Shown here: positions 36,772 to 44,246 of the stretch, piece by piece
Layout: each line of letters starts with the position of its first letter
How positions within the stretch are numbered: position 1 is the first letter of the stretch
From: CAYJVB01 sp964373575
GTDB lineage: Archaea > Aenigmatarchaeota > Aenigmatarchaeia > CG10238-14
NCBI GenBank assembly: GCA_964373575.1
Contig: CAYJVB010000002.1
Location: 1-63,331 of the forward strand
DNA: 63,331 nucleotides
Direction of reading: 5' to 3'
The notes under the pieces: model-generated
The model's input: the letters and a program-made list of their open reading frames with translations, nothing else
Told to the model about the DNA's origin: nothing
Database searches by the model: none
Translations under genes and position numbers: made by a program

Positions 36772-37269
36772 TTAATACTTTTCTTTGACTATCGTATCTT
36801 TCAATTTCCTGACAGTATCTTCCAGTGATTCTTTTATTATCTTTGTTTTTGCAGTACTTTCCATAAAACCTATATCTCCCATCCATCTTGGTACTAACTG
36901 TATATGCAAGTGTTCATAGGTGGAGCCAGCAACGCTTCCTAAATTCATTCCAATGTTGAAACCATGTATAGAGTAAGTTTTTTCAATAACAGTCATCATT
37001 TTGTTAATCAATATGAACATGTTCATTAATTCTTCATCATTTAATTCTCTTGGATCTTTAACGTGTCGTATAGGAGCTATCATTACATGTCCCACATTAT
37101 ATGGATATTGATTCACTGTAACAAACATATCCTTAATTTTTAGAACGACACCTTCATCATTTTTCATCATTTCACAAAATCTGCAGTTATTCTCGCTGTT
37201 TTTTTCTTTGTCTCCGGGTAATCTTTTATAATTGCTTCTGTTTTCTGCTAGAATATAGTTTTTGTACAT
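36772..37269 (-). CDS. HIT-family nucleotide hydrolase or transferase
   Basis: The 165-residue protein has the HIT motif HLHIQ (H120, H122), where the central histidine forms a nucleotidyl intermediate, and an N-terminal CxxC pair (C29, C32) likely to bind zinc with later histidines, as in Ap4A phosphorylase/GalT-like members. Functions include hydrolysis or phosphorolysis of dinucleoside polyphosphates and nucleotidyl transfer on sugars. A GGTGA Shine-Dalgarno (near 37275) supports the start. It follows the epimerase gene (37274-38197) by 4 nt, so a role in nucleotide-sugar metabolism is plausible. Confidence 0.88.
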   Translation of the reverse strand: MYKNYILAENRSNYKRLPGDKEKNSENNCRFCEMMKNDEGVVLKIKDMFVTVNQYPYNVGHVMIAPIRHVKDPRELNDEELMNMFILINKMMTVIEKTYSIHGFNIGMNLGSVAGSTYEHLHIQLVPRWMGDIGFMESTAKTKIIKESLEDTVRKLKDTIVKEKY

Positions 37270-37273
37270 ATCT

Positions 37274-38197
37274 TCACCTAAAATTTTTTAATTCTTTAAC
37301 TATTTCTTTTACTCCTTCTTCAAGATCATGTTGAAATACAAACCCGAGGTTAGTTAACTTAGAACTGTTTAGCATGTAGGATAACTGGTTAAGATTTTCT
37401 TTATCAACTTCTCTCACGACAGCATCGGGAATTTGTTTTAGTACTGATTTAACTACATCTTCAAGCATTATATTTTCACTTGCAGTGTTGAATATACCTG
37501 TAACATTTTTTTTTGATATAAAAATTAAAGCTTTAGATGCATCCTTGACATGTATGTAAGGTCTTTTTTCACCTTTGTTAACTTTCCAAACCTCTATTGG
37601 CTTTTTGAAGCATGCGTTGAATGTGAATCTGTTGATGACCGTATCAAATCGAATACCAACACTCCATCCATATACTGTTCCAAACCTTAGAACTGAAGCG
37701 TTTAAACCTTTTTTCATTGCTTCTGTAATTTCTTCTTCTGCTTGTAGTTTTGATTCTCCATAAGGACTGACAGGTTTGCAATTATAATCTTCTGCCACAA
37801 TATTTTTTGTTGGACCATAAACGCTTGCTGAAGAAGAGTAAACATATCGTTTAATTTTATTTTTAATAGCATGTTCTAGCAATTTTTTAACGCCACCAAC
37901 ATTAATATTCATTGTTAACTCTTTTCTTTCAAATGATTTTGGCGCGTCTGTTATTCCTGCTAGATCTATAACAATATCAACATCAATCATTGCCTTTTTT
38001 ACATCGGCATCGTTTGTTATGTCCCCTTCAATGAATTCAAATTTTCCAGCCTTTGGTAAGTCCCATAACGATACATATCTTTCTCGAATCATATTATCTA
38101 GAATTCTGATGGTGTGGTTGGGAAATTCTTCAGGAAGATCTCTTATAAGTTGCGAGCCTATGTAACCTGCTCCGCCAGTAACTAAAATTGCACTCAT
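37274..38197 (-). CDS. NAD-dependent sugar epimerase/dehydratase (UDP-glucose 4-epimerase-like)
   Basis: A 307-residue extended SDR with VTGGAGYIGSQ (6-16), the GYIGS form typical of GalE, and catalytic Y146-x3-K150 (YGESK). It lies between the RmlC-like gene and the HIT gene on the minus strand with gaps of 8 and 4 nt, so the three form an operon. Substrate unknown; CDP- or dTDP-deoxysugar processing fits the neighbouring RfbH, RmlC and RmlA genes. Confidence 0.86.
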   Translation of the reverse strand: MSAILVTGGAGYIGSQLIRDLPEEFPNHTIRILDNMIRERYVSLWDLPKAGKFEFIEGDITNDADVKKAMIDVDIVIDLAGITDAPKSFERKELTMNINVGGVKKLLEHAIKNKIKRYVYSSSASVYGPTKNIVAEDYNCKPVSPYGESKLQAEEEITEAMKKGLNASVLRFGTVYGWSVGIRFDTVINRFTFNACFKKPIEVWKVNKGEKRPYIHVKDASKALIFISKKNVTGIFNTASENIMLEDVVKSVLKQIPDAVVREVDKENLNQLSYMLNSSKLTNLGFVFQHDLEEGVKEIVKELKNFR

Positions 38198-38205
38198 AAT
38201 ATCTC

Positions 38206-38688
38206 CTATTTACTCCAATCATAATCGGAATCCCAATCTAAGATGTCAGGATCTTGTGGACTGTAAGCAACGTCAACACAGTTAAACATTAGCAGCAACT
38301 TGTCTCCAATATTTTTGAATGCCCTCTTTACAGATGACGGTATTCTGACAACCTTGTAATTACCTTCACCCATTAAAATTTCATTTACATAACCATGTGT
38401 TGGGGAATTAGGCCTGTCATCTATTATAACTAGTTTGGCTAAACTACTGGCACAGAAGAAGAGATACGTTTTCTTTTTTGTCCAATGAAAACCTTTAATC
38501 ATACCGGGATAGGCTGTTGTCACATAAAGTTGTGCGAATTTATCCCCGTCTTTTTTTATTGTATCAGTTGCTCTCAATATATCTATGAGCCACCCATTGT
38601 TCGTCTTGTTTTTATCAAAAGTTTGAATGATCTTTAATTCTTTTACTTCAACGCCATCAATAAGTTGATCAGTCCTATTTAGTTTCAT
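38206..38688 (-). CDS. dTDP-4-dehydrorhamnose 3,5-epimerase-like cupin (RmlC family)
   Basis: The 160-residue protein has the RmlC signature: IKGFHWTKKKTY (64-75) with the catalytic histidine H68 and a basic residue at 72, RIPSSVKRAF at about 115, and AYSPQDPD (141-148) with Y142 matching the catalytic tyrosine. RmlC epimerises C3 and/or C5 of a 4-keto sugar nucleotide. It leads the minus-strand operon with the SDR and HIT genes, and shares its 70-nt upstream region with the divergent RHH-nucleotidyltransferase gene. Confidence 0.86.
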   Translation of the reverse strand: MKLNRTDQLIDGVEVKELKIIQTFDKNKTNNGWLIDILRATDTIKKDGDKFAQLYVTTAYPGMIKGFHWTKKKTYLFFCASSLAKLVIIDDRPNSPTHGYVNEILMGEGNYKVVRIPSSVKRAFKNIGDKLLLMFNCVDVAYSPQDPDILDWDSDYDWSK

Positions 38689-38710
38689 TATAGTTCTATT
38701 GATGGTATGA

Positions 38711-38763
38711 ATATTTAAATATTAATGTCTTATTAATTGTTAATAGTGGTGTATTAGTATTAA
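38711..38763 (+). promoter_or_regulatory. promoter and candidate RHH operator upstream of the first RHH-nucleotidyltransferase gene
   Basis: A TATA-like tatttaaat lies at about 38712-38720. Beginning about 26 nt after its centre, where transcription should start, is the 16-nt element TAATAGTGGTGTATTA (38741-38756), with arms TAATA/TATTA and a 6-nt spacer. It ends two nt before the proposed ATT start at 38759. Hexamers of TATTAA type start at 38720, 38731, 38740 (inverted) and 38752, spaced 9-12 bp, about one helical turn. The same 16-nt arm-and-spacer design is upstream of the paralogue (46960-46975). AT-rich background lowers the weight of the individual hexamers. Confidence 0.55.
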
Positions 38764-39589
38764 GAAGATAATATCACTTTCTCTCAGCGATGACTTGATT
38801 AGAAAGATAGATGCTTATACAAAAACACAAGACATGATTTCAAGGTCTTTGGCAATAGAGAAATTGCTAAGAGATTCACTTGAGAAGGAAAGATATTGCG
38901 TTATCCTTGCTGGCGGGCCTTCGAAAAACTTGTGGGTTAAAGAATTGAGTACTTTTCGTCCGTTAGTTAAGATTAATGGAATTACTTTAATCGAACATAT
39001 ACTCTCTGAGGCTATAAAGTCTGGATACAGAAAAATACTTGTTGCTGGCTCTAAGGAATTGAATACCGCTATCTTTAATGTTGTTGGTAACGGCAAGCAT
39101 TTAGGATGTGATGTTATCTATGTTAATGAAAAAGAGCCTAAGAACACTGCAAATACTTTAAGCTTGGCTAAAGATTATGTCAAAGACACATTTTTGTTTA
39201 TTCCATGTGACCATTTTTTTGATTTTGATTTGAAAAAATTAGAAAAAATTCATGAACACAATAATTTTGCTGTTACACTAGCTATCTATGGTGGTGCGAA
39301 ATCCGACCATAAAACCGCAATGGTTGAATTGGATGGGAATGATATAACAAATTATTGGGAATTTCCTGAGTCAAGAGAAACAAATCTTATTTCAACGTTG
39401 ATTGGTTTTGCTGAACCCGAGATTTTTAATATGATACCTAATTCATCAGCTTCTCTTCAAGGTGATGTCTGCGTTAAATTGGTGTCTCAGAAAAAATTGG
39501 GCGGCGTATTATTAAGAGGGAATTTCGTGAATGTTCATACTAAGAAAGAAGTGGACCTTATCAAAACTTTACGAGGTAATAAACGATGA
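38759..39589 (+). CDS. ribbon-helix-helix domain fused to a sugar-nucleotidyltransferase-like domain, probable ATT start
   Basis: Residues 1-42 form a CopG/Arc-like RHH domain: a strand with KKIISLSLS, helix SDDLIRKIDAY and helix SRSLAIEKLLRDSL. From about residue 45 a nucleotidyltransferase Rossmann fold begins CVILAGGPSKNL, with a later PCDHFFDFD (metal-binding Asp). The normal signature GGxGTRLxPL...PKPL is altered (GGPSKNLWVKEL...RPLVKI). The first usual start codon is a TTG at 38795, in the middle of the first RHH helix. An ATT at 38759 preceded by GGTG restores the whole DNA-binding strand and gives 276 residues, against 275 in the paralogue at 46126. It heads an operon with RmlD-like, RfbH-like and RmlA genes. 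Candidate self-regulated sugar-nucleotide enzyme or sensor. Confidence 0.8.
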   Translation: MKKIISLSLSDDLIRKIDAYTKTQDMISRSLAIEKLLRDSLEKERYCVILAGGPSKNLWVKELSTFRPLVKINGITLIEHILSEAIKSGYRKILVAGSKELNTAIFNVVGNGKHLGCDVIYVNEKEPKNTANTLSLAKDYVKDTFLFIPCDHFFDFDLKKLEKIHEHNNFAVTLAIYGGAKSDHKTAMVELDGNDITNYWEFPESRETNLISTLIGFAEPEIFNMIPNSSASLQGDVCVKLVSQKKLGGVLLRGNFVNVHTKKEVDLIKTLRGNKR

Positions 39590-40473
39590 AAATTTTTATT
39601 TTTGGAGCTAGTGGCCTTTTAGGAAGCAAACTGATGAGATTTGGTAGCAAAGAATTTGAAATGATAGGCGCCGATCTTCATGATTCTTTGAAGAGTAAAA
39701 GTTATAATACTTTTGCACTGGATGCAACGAAAAGAAATGATGTTATTAGGACTGTTAAGAAATATAAACCTGAAGTTGTTATTAATGCTATAAATATCCC
39801 GAGCGTTGATTTTTGTGAAGAAAATAAAGAGGCTGCAAGGAATATAATTGTCGATGTAACTAAAAATATTCTTAATGCTTGCAAAAATGATACTAAGTTT
39901 GTTTTCTTGTCAAGCGATTATATTTTTGATGGAAAAAATGGTCCATATCGTGAAGATGCAAATCCGAACCCTACAAGCCAGTATGGATTATTGAAACTAG
40001 AAGCTGAGAGATTTGTCCGAAATGCAGGTTCGAATAATTTAGTTGTTAGAACAACGATCCTATATGGATGGCATGACATAGGTAAACCTAATTTTGTATT
40101 ATGGACTATTGATCAACTAAAAAGTGGCAATAAAATTTCTATTGTTACAGACCAGTATGGTAATCCAACACTCGCCGATAATCTCGCCGAAATTATATTA
40201 AATCTGATTAAAAATGGTAAGAGCGGTGTGTATAATGTTGTTGGAAAGGATTATGTCAATAGATTTGATTTTGCTAAAAAAATCGCTAAAGTTTTTGGTC
40301 TGGATTCGAAATTGGTTATCCCGATAACTTCTGATGTGCTCAGACAAAAAACATTGAGGGGGCCAAAACTTGGATTAAAGATAGATAAGTTGATGAAAGA
40401 GTTGCAGATAAAAACTGTTGGCATTGATGAAGGTTTGAAAAGAATGAAGGAAGAGATGATGTCTAATGGATGA
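39586..40473 (+). CDS. dTDP-4-dehydrorhamnose reductase-like (RmlD family)
   Basis: A 295-residue NAD(P)-dependent reductase beginning MKIFIFGASGLLGSKLM. The region FVFLSSDYIFDGKNGPYRE and the YGLLK Tyr-x3-Lys pair (about 130-134) are typical of RmlD, as is TDQYGNPTLADNLAE (about 187-201), the substrate loop. It reduces a C4 keto group of a deoxy-nucleotide sugar. It overlaps the RHH-nucleotidyltransferase gene by 4 nt and the RfbH-like gene by 8 nt, so the operon is tightly coupled. Its substrate loop is nearer the standard form than in the copy at 8256. Confidence 0.9.
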   Translation: MKIFIFGASGLLGSKLMRFGSKEFEMIGADLHDSLKSKSYNTFALDATKRNDVIRTVKKYKPEVVINAINIPSVDFCEENKEAARNIIVDVTKNILNACKNDTKFVFLSSDYIFDGKNGPYREDANPNPTSQYGLLKLEAERFVRNAGSNNLVVRTTILYGWHDIGKPNFVLWTIDQLKSGNKISIVTDQYGNPTLADNLAEIILNLIKNGKSGVYNVVGKDYVNRFDFAKKIAKVFGLDSKLVIPITSDVLRQKTLRGPKLGLKIDKLMKELQIKTVGIDEGLKRMKEEMMSNG

Positions 40474-41794
40474 GAAAGAAATAAGACAAGCAATAGCTGA
40501 TAATGTGAGGAAATTCTATGAACTCAAGCAAAAAGATAGAAAATTCAAACCCGGATTTACAGAGTTATACTATGGCGAGGCTATTTATGATCATAGTGAA
40601 GTAAATGCGATGATCGATTCAGTGTTGAATGGTTGGCTTGGAATAGGGAAAAAAGGAATGGAATTTGAAAATAATCTTTCTGATTTTCTTGACATCAAAT
40701 CTTTTGTTTTGAGTAACTCAGGATCTTCAGCTAATCTACTTGCTGTTTCTGCATTGTGCTCACCCCAATTTAGAGATAGACTTAAACCGGGTGACGAGGT
40801 TATAACACAAGCTATGACATTTCCAACTACATTTAATCCAATTGTTCAAAATAGATTGAAGCCGGTTCTTATAGACTGTAATTTGGGGTCATATACTGTG
40901 GATACGGATGCTTTAGAAAGGGCTATGACCGAGAAAACTCGAGCTGTGGTTTTTCATCATCCTCTTGGAAATCCGAATGATATGAATGCTATAATGGAGG
41001 TTGCTGCTGAATATGATTTGTTTGTAGTTGAAGATTGCTGCGACGCTTTGGGTTCAGAATTCAATGGAAAGAAATTAGGAAGTTTTGGCAATTTATCAAC
41101 ATTTTCGTTTTATGCCCCACATCATATGACGCTTGGTGAAGGTGGTGCTGTTGGTTCTAATGACTTAGAATTATCTTCAGTTGTAAGATCATTAAGGGAT
41201 TGGGGTAGAGTGGCTTGGTGTCCCCAATGTAAGATTCCATTAGACACTACATATAACTGTCCTCATAGATTTGAGCCTGTAACTGATACTTTGCCTGCTG
41301 ATTATGATAGGAGATTCACTTTTGTTAATGTTGGATATAATCTAAAGCCATTAGAACTTCAGGCGGCTTGGGGTGTTGAACAGCTTAAGCGATTGCTTGA
41401 ATTCACGAAGAGAAGGAGAAAAAATTTCAAGATGTTATATGATGCGCTGTCAAGATATAATAATTATTTTATTCTACCCGAGTCTCATCCAAAAAGTGAT
41501 CCTTCATGGTTTGCGTTTCCATTAACAGTGAAAGAAAAATCACCGTTTAAAAGGAAGGAAATAATGCAATGGCTGGAGAAGCATAAGATACATACACGAA
41601 TGATGTTTGTTGGGAATATTGTTAATCATCCGGCGTATAATGGTGTGGAATATAAAGTTGCAGACGATTTAAAAAATTCAGATTTAGTCATGAGAAACTC
41701 GTTCTTCTTCGGATTGCATCAAGGATTAGACGATGAAAAAATATTGTACATAATTGAAAAACTTGATGAATTTATGAGAAGGTTTGGTGGGTGA
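40466..41794 (+). CDS. RfbH/E1-type nucleotide-4-keto-6-deoxysugar 3-dehydratase (PMP and iron-sulphur)
   Basis: This DegT/DnrJ-fold enzyme removes the C3 hydroxyl of a CDP- (or other NDP-) 4-keto-6-deoxyhexose, the key step to 3,6-dideoxyhexoses. The PLP lysine of ordinary aminotransferases is replaced by histidine in SFYAPHHMTLGEGG (H220), the hallmark of E1. Cysteines C191/C192, C252, C255 and C265 are placed to hold the 2Fe-2S cluster. The length of 442 residues fits E1. The partner E3 reductase (ferredoxin plus flavin) is not in the window, so electrons must come from elsewhere. It is coupled to the RmlD-like gene and followed two nt later by rmlA. Confidence 0.9.
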   Translation: MDEKEIRQAIADNVRKFYELKQKDRKFKPGFTELYYGEAIYDHSEVNAMIDSVLNGWLGIGKKGMEFENNLSDFLDIKSFVLSNSGSSANLLAVSALCSPQFRDRLKPGDEVITQAMTFPTTFNPIVQNRLKPVLIDCNLGSYTVDTDALERAMTEKTRAVVFHHPLGNPNDMNAIMEVAAEYDLFVVEDCCDALGSEFNGKKLGSFGNLSTFSFYAPHHMTLGEGGAVGSNDLELSSVVRSLRDWGRVAWCPQCKIPLDTTYNCPHRFEPVTDTLPADYDRRFTFVNVGYNLKPLELQAAWGVEQLKRLLEFTKRRRKNFKMLYDALSRYNNYFILPESHPKSDPSWFAFPLTVKEKSPFKRKEIMQWLEKHKIHTRMMFVGNIVNHPAYNGVEYKVADDLKNSDLVMRNSFFFGLHQGLDDEKILYIIEKLDEFMRRFGG

Positions 41795-41795
41795 A

Positions 41796-42887
41796 ATGAA
41801 GGGTGTGATTTTATTAGGTGGACATGGAACCAGATTGAGGCCGTTGACATTTACTCATGCTAAGCAATTACTGCCTATAGCAAACAAGGCAATGGCTTTT
41901 TACGCGGTTGATGACTTGAAGAATGCAGGGATAACTGATATAGCTTTGATAGTTGGTCATACTGACGAAAGAATTAACAGTATAAAGCAAATAATGGGTG
42001 ATGGGTCTGAATTTGGAGTCAAATTTACTTATATTGAACAGGACTCTCCAAGAGGTATAGCTCATGGGATTAGTTTGGCTAAAGATTTTATTGGTAATGA
42101 ACCATTTGTTGTTTATCTTGGTGATAATATTCTCAAAGGCGGGATAAACAGATATGCGCAGAAGTTTTTAGAATCGAAAGCGGATGCTCATATATTACTT
42201 ACTCATTACAAAAATCCACAAATGTTTGGAACTGCCATATTCAATGCAGGAAAATTGGTTGGATTGATTGAAAAGCCAAGAGATCCACCTTCCAATTATG
42301 TGATGAGTGGAATTTACTTTTTCAGACCTAGGATATCTGAGGTTATTGATCAGTTGAAGCCATCTTGGAGAAATGAATTGGAGATTACGGAAGCTGTAGA
42401 TATGATGATTAGATCAGATGCATATGAGGTTGATCATTCTATTGTTGATGGGTGGTGGAAGGATACTGGAAAGCCAGAAGATATACTCGAGGCTAATCAA
42501 TTGGTGTTGGAAGAATTAGTATCTTATAATAAAGGAGCTATTAAGAATGAAAACTCTACAAGGATTGTTGGCAAAGTTGGGATAGGAGAAAACACGGTGA
42601 TTCATGAGAACTGTTCTATTATTGGTCCAGTGGTTATAGGAAATAACTGCGAGATAGGACCGAATGTTCACATTCATCCTTACACTTCGATAGGAAATAA
42701 CTGCGTTGTGAAGAATGTCGAGATTGAATATAGCTTGATACACGATGATGTTGTTATTGATGGGAAGAATAGAAGGATAGTTAACAGTCTAATAGGAAGG
42801 AATGTTAAGTTTGTGCCTAAGACGACAACAACAATGGAAGATGCTTATCAGTTGGTGATTGGTGATTCTTCGTCTATTTTGATTTAG
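41796..42887 (+). CDS. glucose-1-phosphate thymidylyltransferase-like nucleotidyltransferase, long form with left-handed beta-helix (RmlA family)
   Basis: The enzyme joins a sugar-1-phosphate and an NTP. From the ATG at 41796 it has 363 residues. The intact signature MKGVILLGGHGTRLRPLTFT begins the protein, with AKQLLPI after it, then YLGDN (about 105-109). The C-terminal third (about 250-340) is a left-handed beta-helix with hexapeptide repeats (IGENTVIHENCSIIGPVV-type). The long form is common in archaea and in deoxysugar clusters. The open frame starts at 41784, but the ATG at 41796 fits better. With intact active-site motifs it contrasts with the altered motif in the RHH-fused genes. Confidence 0.9.
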   Translation: MKGVILLGGHGTRLRPLTFTHAKQLLPIANKAMAFYAVDDLKNAGITDIALIVGHTDERINSIKQIMGDGSEFGVKFTYIEQDSPRGIAHGISLAKDFIGNEPFVVYLGDNILKGGINRYAQKFLESKADAHILLTHYKNPQMFGTAIFNAGKLVGLIEKPRDPPSNYVMSGIYFFRPRISEVIDQLKPSWRNELEITEAVDMMIRSDAYEVDHSIVDGWWKDTGKPEDILEANQLVLEELVSYNKGAIKNENSTRIVGKVGIGENTVIHENCSIIGPVVIGNNCEIGPNVHIHPYTSIGNNCVVKNVEIEYSLIHDDVVIDGKNRRIVNSLIGRNVKFVPKTTTTMEDAYQLVIGDSSSILI

Positions 42888-42895
42888 TGTTTAAA

Positions 42896-43810
42896 ATGGC
42901 TATAAATAAGACTGAATTTATTTGGATGGATGGTAAATTCTTGCCTTGGGATGATGCTAAGACACACGTTCTAGATCATTCTTTGCATTATGGCAGTGCT
43001 GTGTTTGAGGGTATAAGAGGATATAAAATTGATGATAGAGTTGCAATTTTTAGAATAGATGATCATATAGATAGATTGTTTAAGTCAGCCAATGCTTTGA
43101 AAATTAAGATTTCTTATAACAAGGAACAACTAAAAGAAATTATAATAGAGCTTGTTAAAAAAAACAGAATGAAAAACGATTTTTACATAAGACCATTGAT
43201 TTGGTTAGGTTCAGGAGATTTGAAAGCGTTGCCAAGTGATAATCCAACGAGAGTTATGATTGCTGTTTTTGAAAGAGACAAATATTTTGGTGCTGATAAA
43301 GAATTGAAAGTGAAAATAAGCCCTTATATGAAGCCCCGTCCCGAATCTTTTCCATCAGGAGTAAAAGTTGCTGGAGCTTATGTTAATTCTATGTTGGCGC
43401 AGATGGATGCTAAAGGAGATGGGTATGATGATGCTATTATACTTGACCATAGAGGATTAGTCGTTGAAGGAACTGCGGGGAATATTTTTTTGGTTAAAAA
43501 TAATACACTGTTGACACCTTCTTTAGAAACAGGAATTATTCCAGGAATAACTCGCGATAGCATTATCGAAATGGCAAATGATTTACAATTAAATGTTGAA
43601 GAAACTGACATAAAAGTCGAACAGTTGTTTTCGGCTGATGAAGTTTTCTTAACTGGCACAGCTTTGGAGATAACATCGATAAATGAAATTGATGAAAAAC
43701 AAATTTCTAATACTAAAACTGGAAGAATTTCAGAAGAAATTAGAAGAGAATATACAGATATCGTCCGTGGAAGAAAAAACAAATACAGTAAATGGTTAAC
43801 CTTTATCTAA
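42896..43810 (+). CDS. ilvE: branched-chain amino acid aminotransferase (class IV)
   Basis: A 304-residue PLP enzyme that exchanges amino groups between branched-chain amino acids and 2-oxoglutarate. It has the IlvE N-terminus FIWMDGKFLPWDDAK and the HYGSAVFEGIRGY segment (about 30-42). The catalytic lysine sits in SGVKVAGAYVNSML (about 154), and GLVVEGTAGNIF (about 187) follows. It starts 8 nt after rmlA and is probably in the same transcript, although it has no obvious link to glycan synthesis. D-amino acid or sugar transamination cannot be excluded. Confidence 0.9.
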   Translation: MAINKTEFIWMDGKFLPWDDAKTHVLDHSLHYGSAVFEGIRGYKIDDRVAIFRIDDHIDRLFKSANALKIKISYNKEQLKEIIIELVKKNRMKNDFYIRPLIWLGSGDLKALPSDNPTRVMIAVFERDKYFGADKELKVKISPYMKPRPESFPSGVKVAGAYVNSMLAQMDAKGDGYDDAIILDHRGLVVEGTAGNIFLVKNNTLLTPSLETGIIPGITRDSIIEMANDLQLNVEETDIKVEQLFSADEVFLTGTALEITSINEIDEKQISNTKTGRISEEIRREYTDIVRGRKNKYSKWLTFI

Positions 43811-43811
43811 A

Positions 43812-44138
43812 TTAATATTCATATTTGCCAAAATTGGGAGATCTTATTAAATCTTGAATAGTTCCACGATAAGAGACTGTAAGCATATCCTTTCGTTCAA
43901 TATATAATTTTCTTATTAGTCGTGTTTTTTGATCTCTGTCGTAAAAACCACGTATTAAAGCACCATTTTTATCTCGAATCCATGGTACCGACATGGAAGT
44001 ATCTTCAGGCTCTCTAGTAATATCAACAAAATTTAATTGCAATGGGCCTTTTCTACCTCGGATATGTAGATGATGAATTATTTGATCAAACTGTGGTAGA
44101 TATTGTAAGGGAAGCAAGAACGAGATATGTAACTCAAT
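43812..44138 (-). CDS. hypothetical protein, start uncertain (possible ATT)
   Basis: I do not recognise this gene. From a TTG at 44117 it encodes 101 residues. Extending to an ATT at 44138 adds IELHISFL, a beta-strand that fits the amphipathic pattern that follows. No other start codon lies between the upstream stop and 44117. The protein is basic and soluble, with a central acidic segment. It lies convergent to ilvE with a one-nt gap, and divergent from the GT2 gene whose ATG is at 44247. The start, and whether this is an intact gene, are uncertain. Confidence 0.4.
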   Translation of the reverse strand: MELHISFLLPLQYLPQFDQIIHHLHIRGRKGPLQLNFVDITREPEDTSMSVPWIRDKNGALIRGFYDRDQKTRLIRKLYIERKDMLTVSYRGTIQDLIRSPNFGKYEY

Positions 44139-44246
44139 TTGATGTTAGAGAATATTCACTTAAGGCGAATCCCTGGTTATCAAGTTAAATTATTATATCG
44201 TTTAACTTTTCTGACAATATTTAACTTTTATTTGTATCTATTATTC

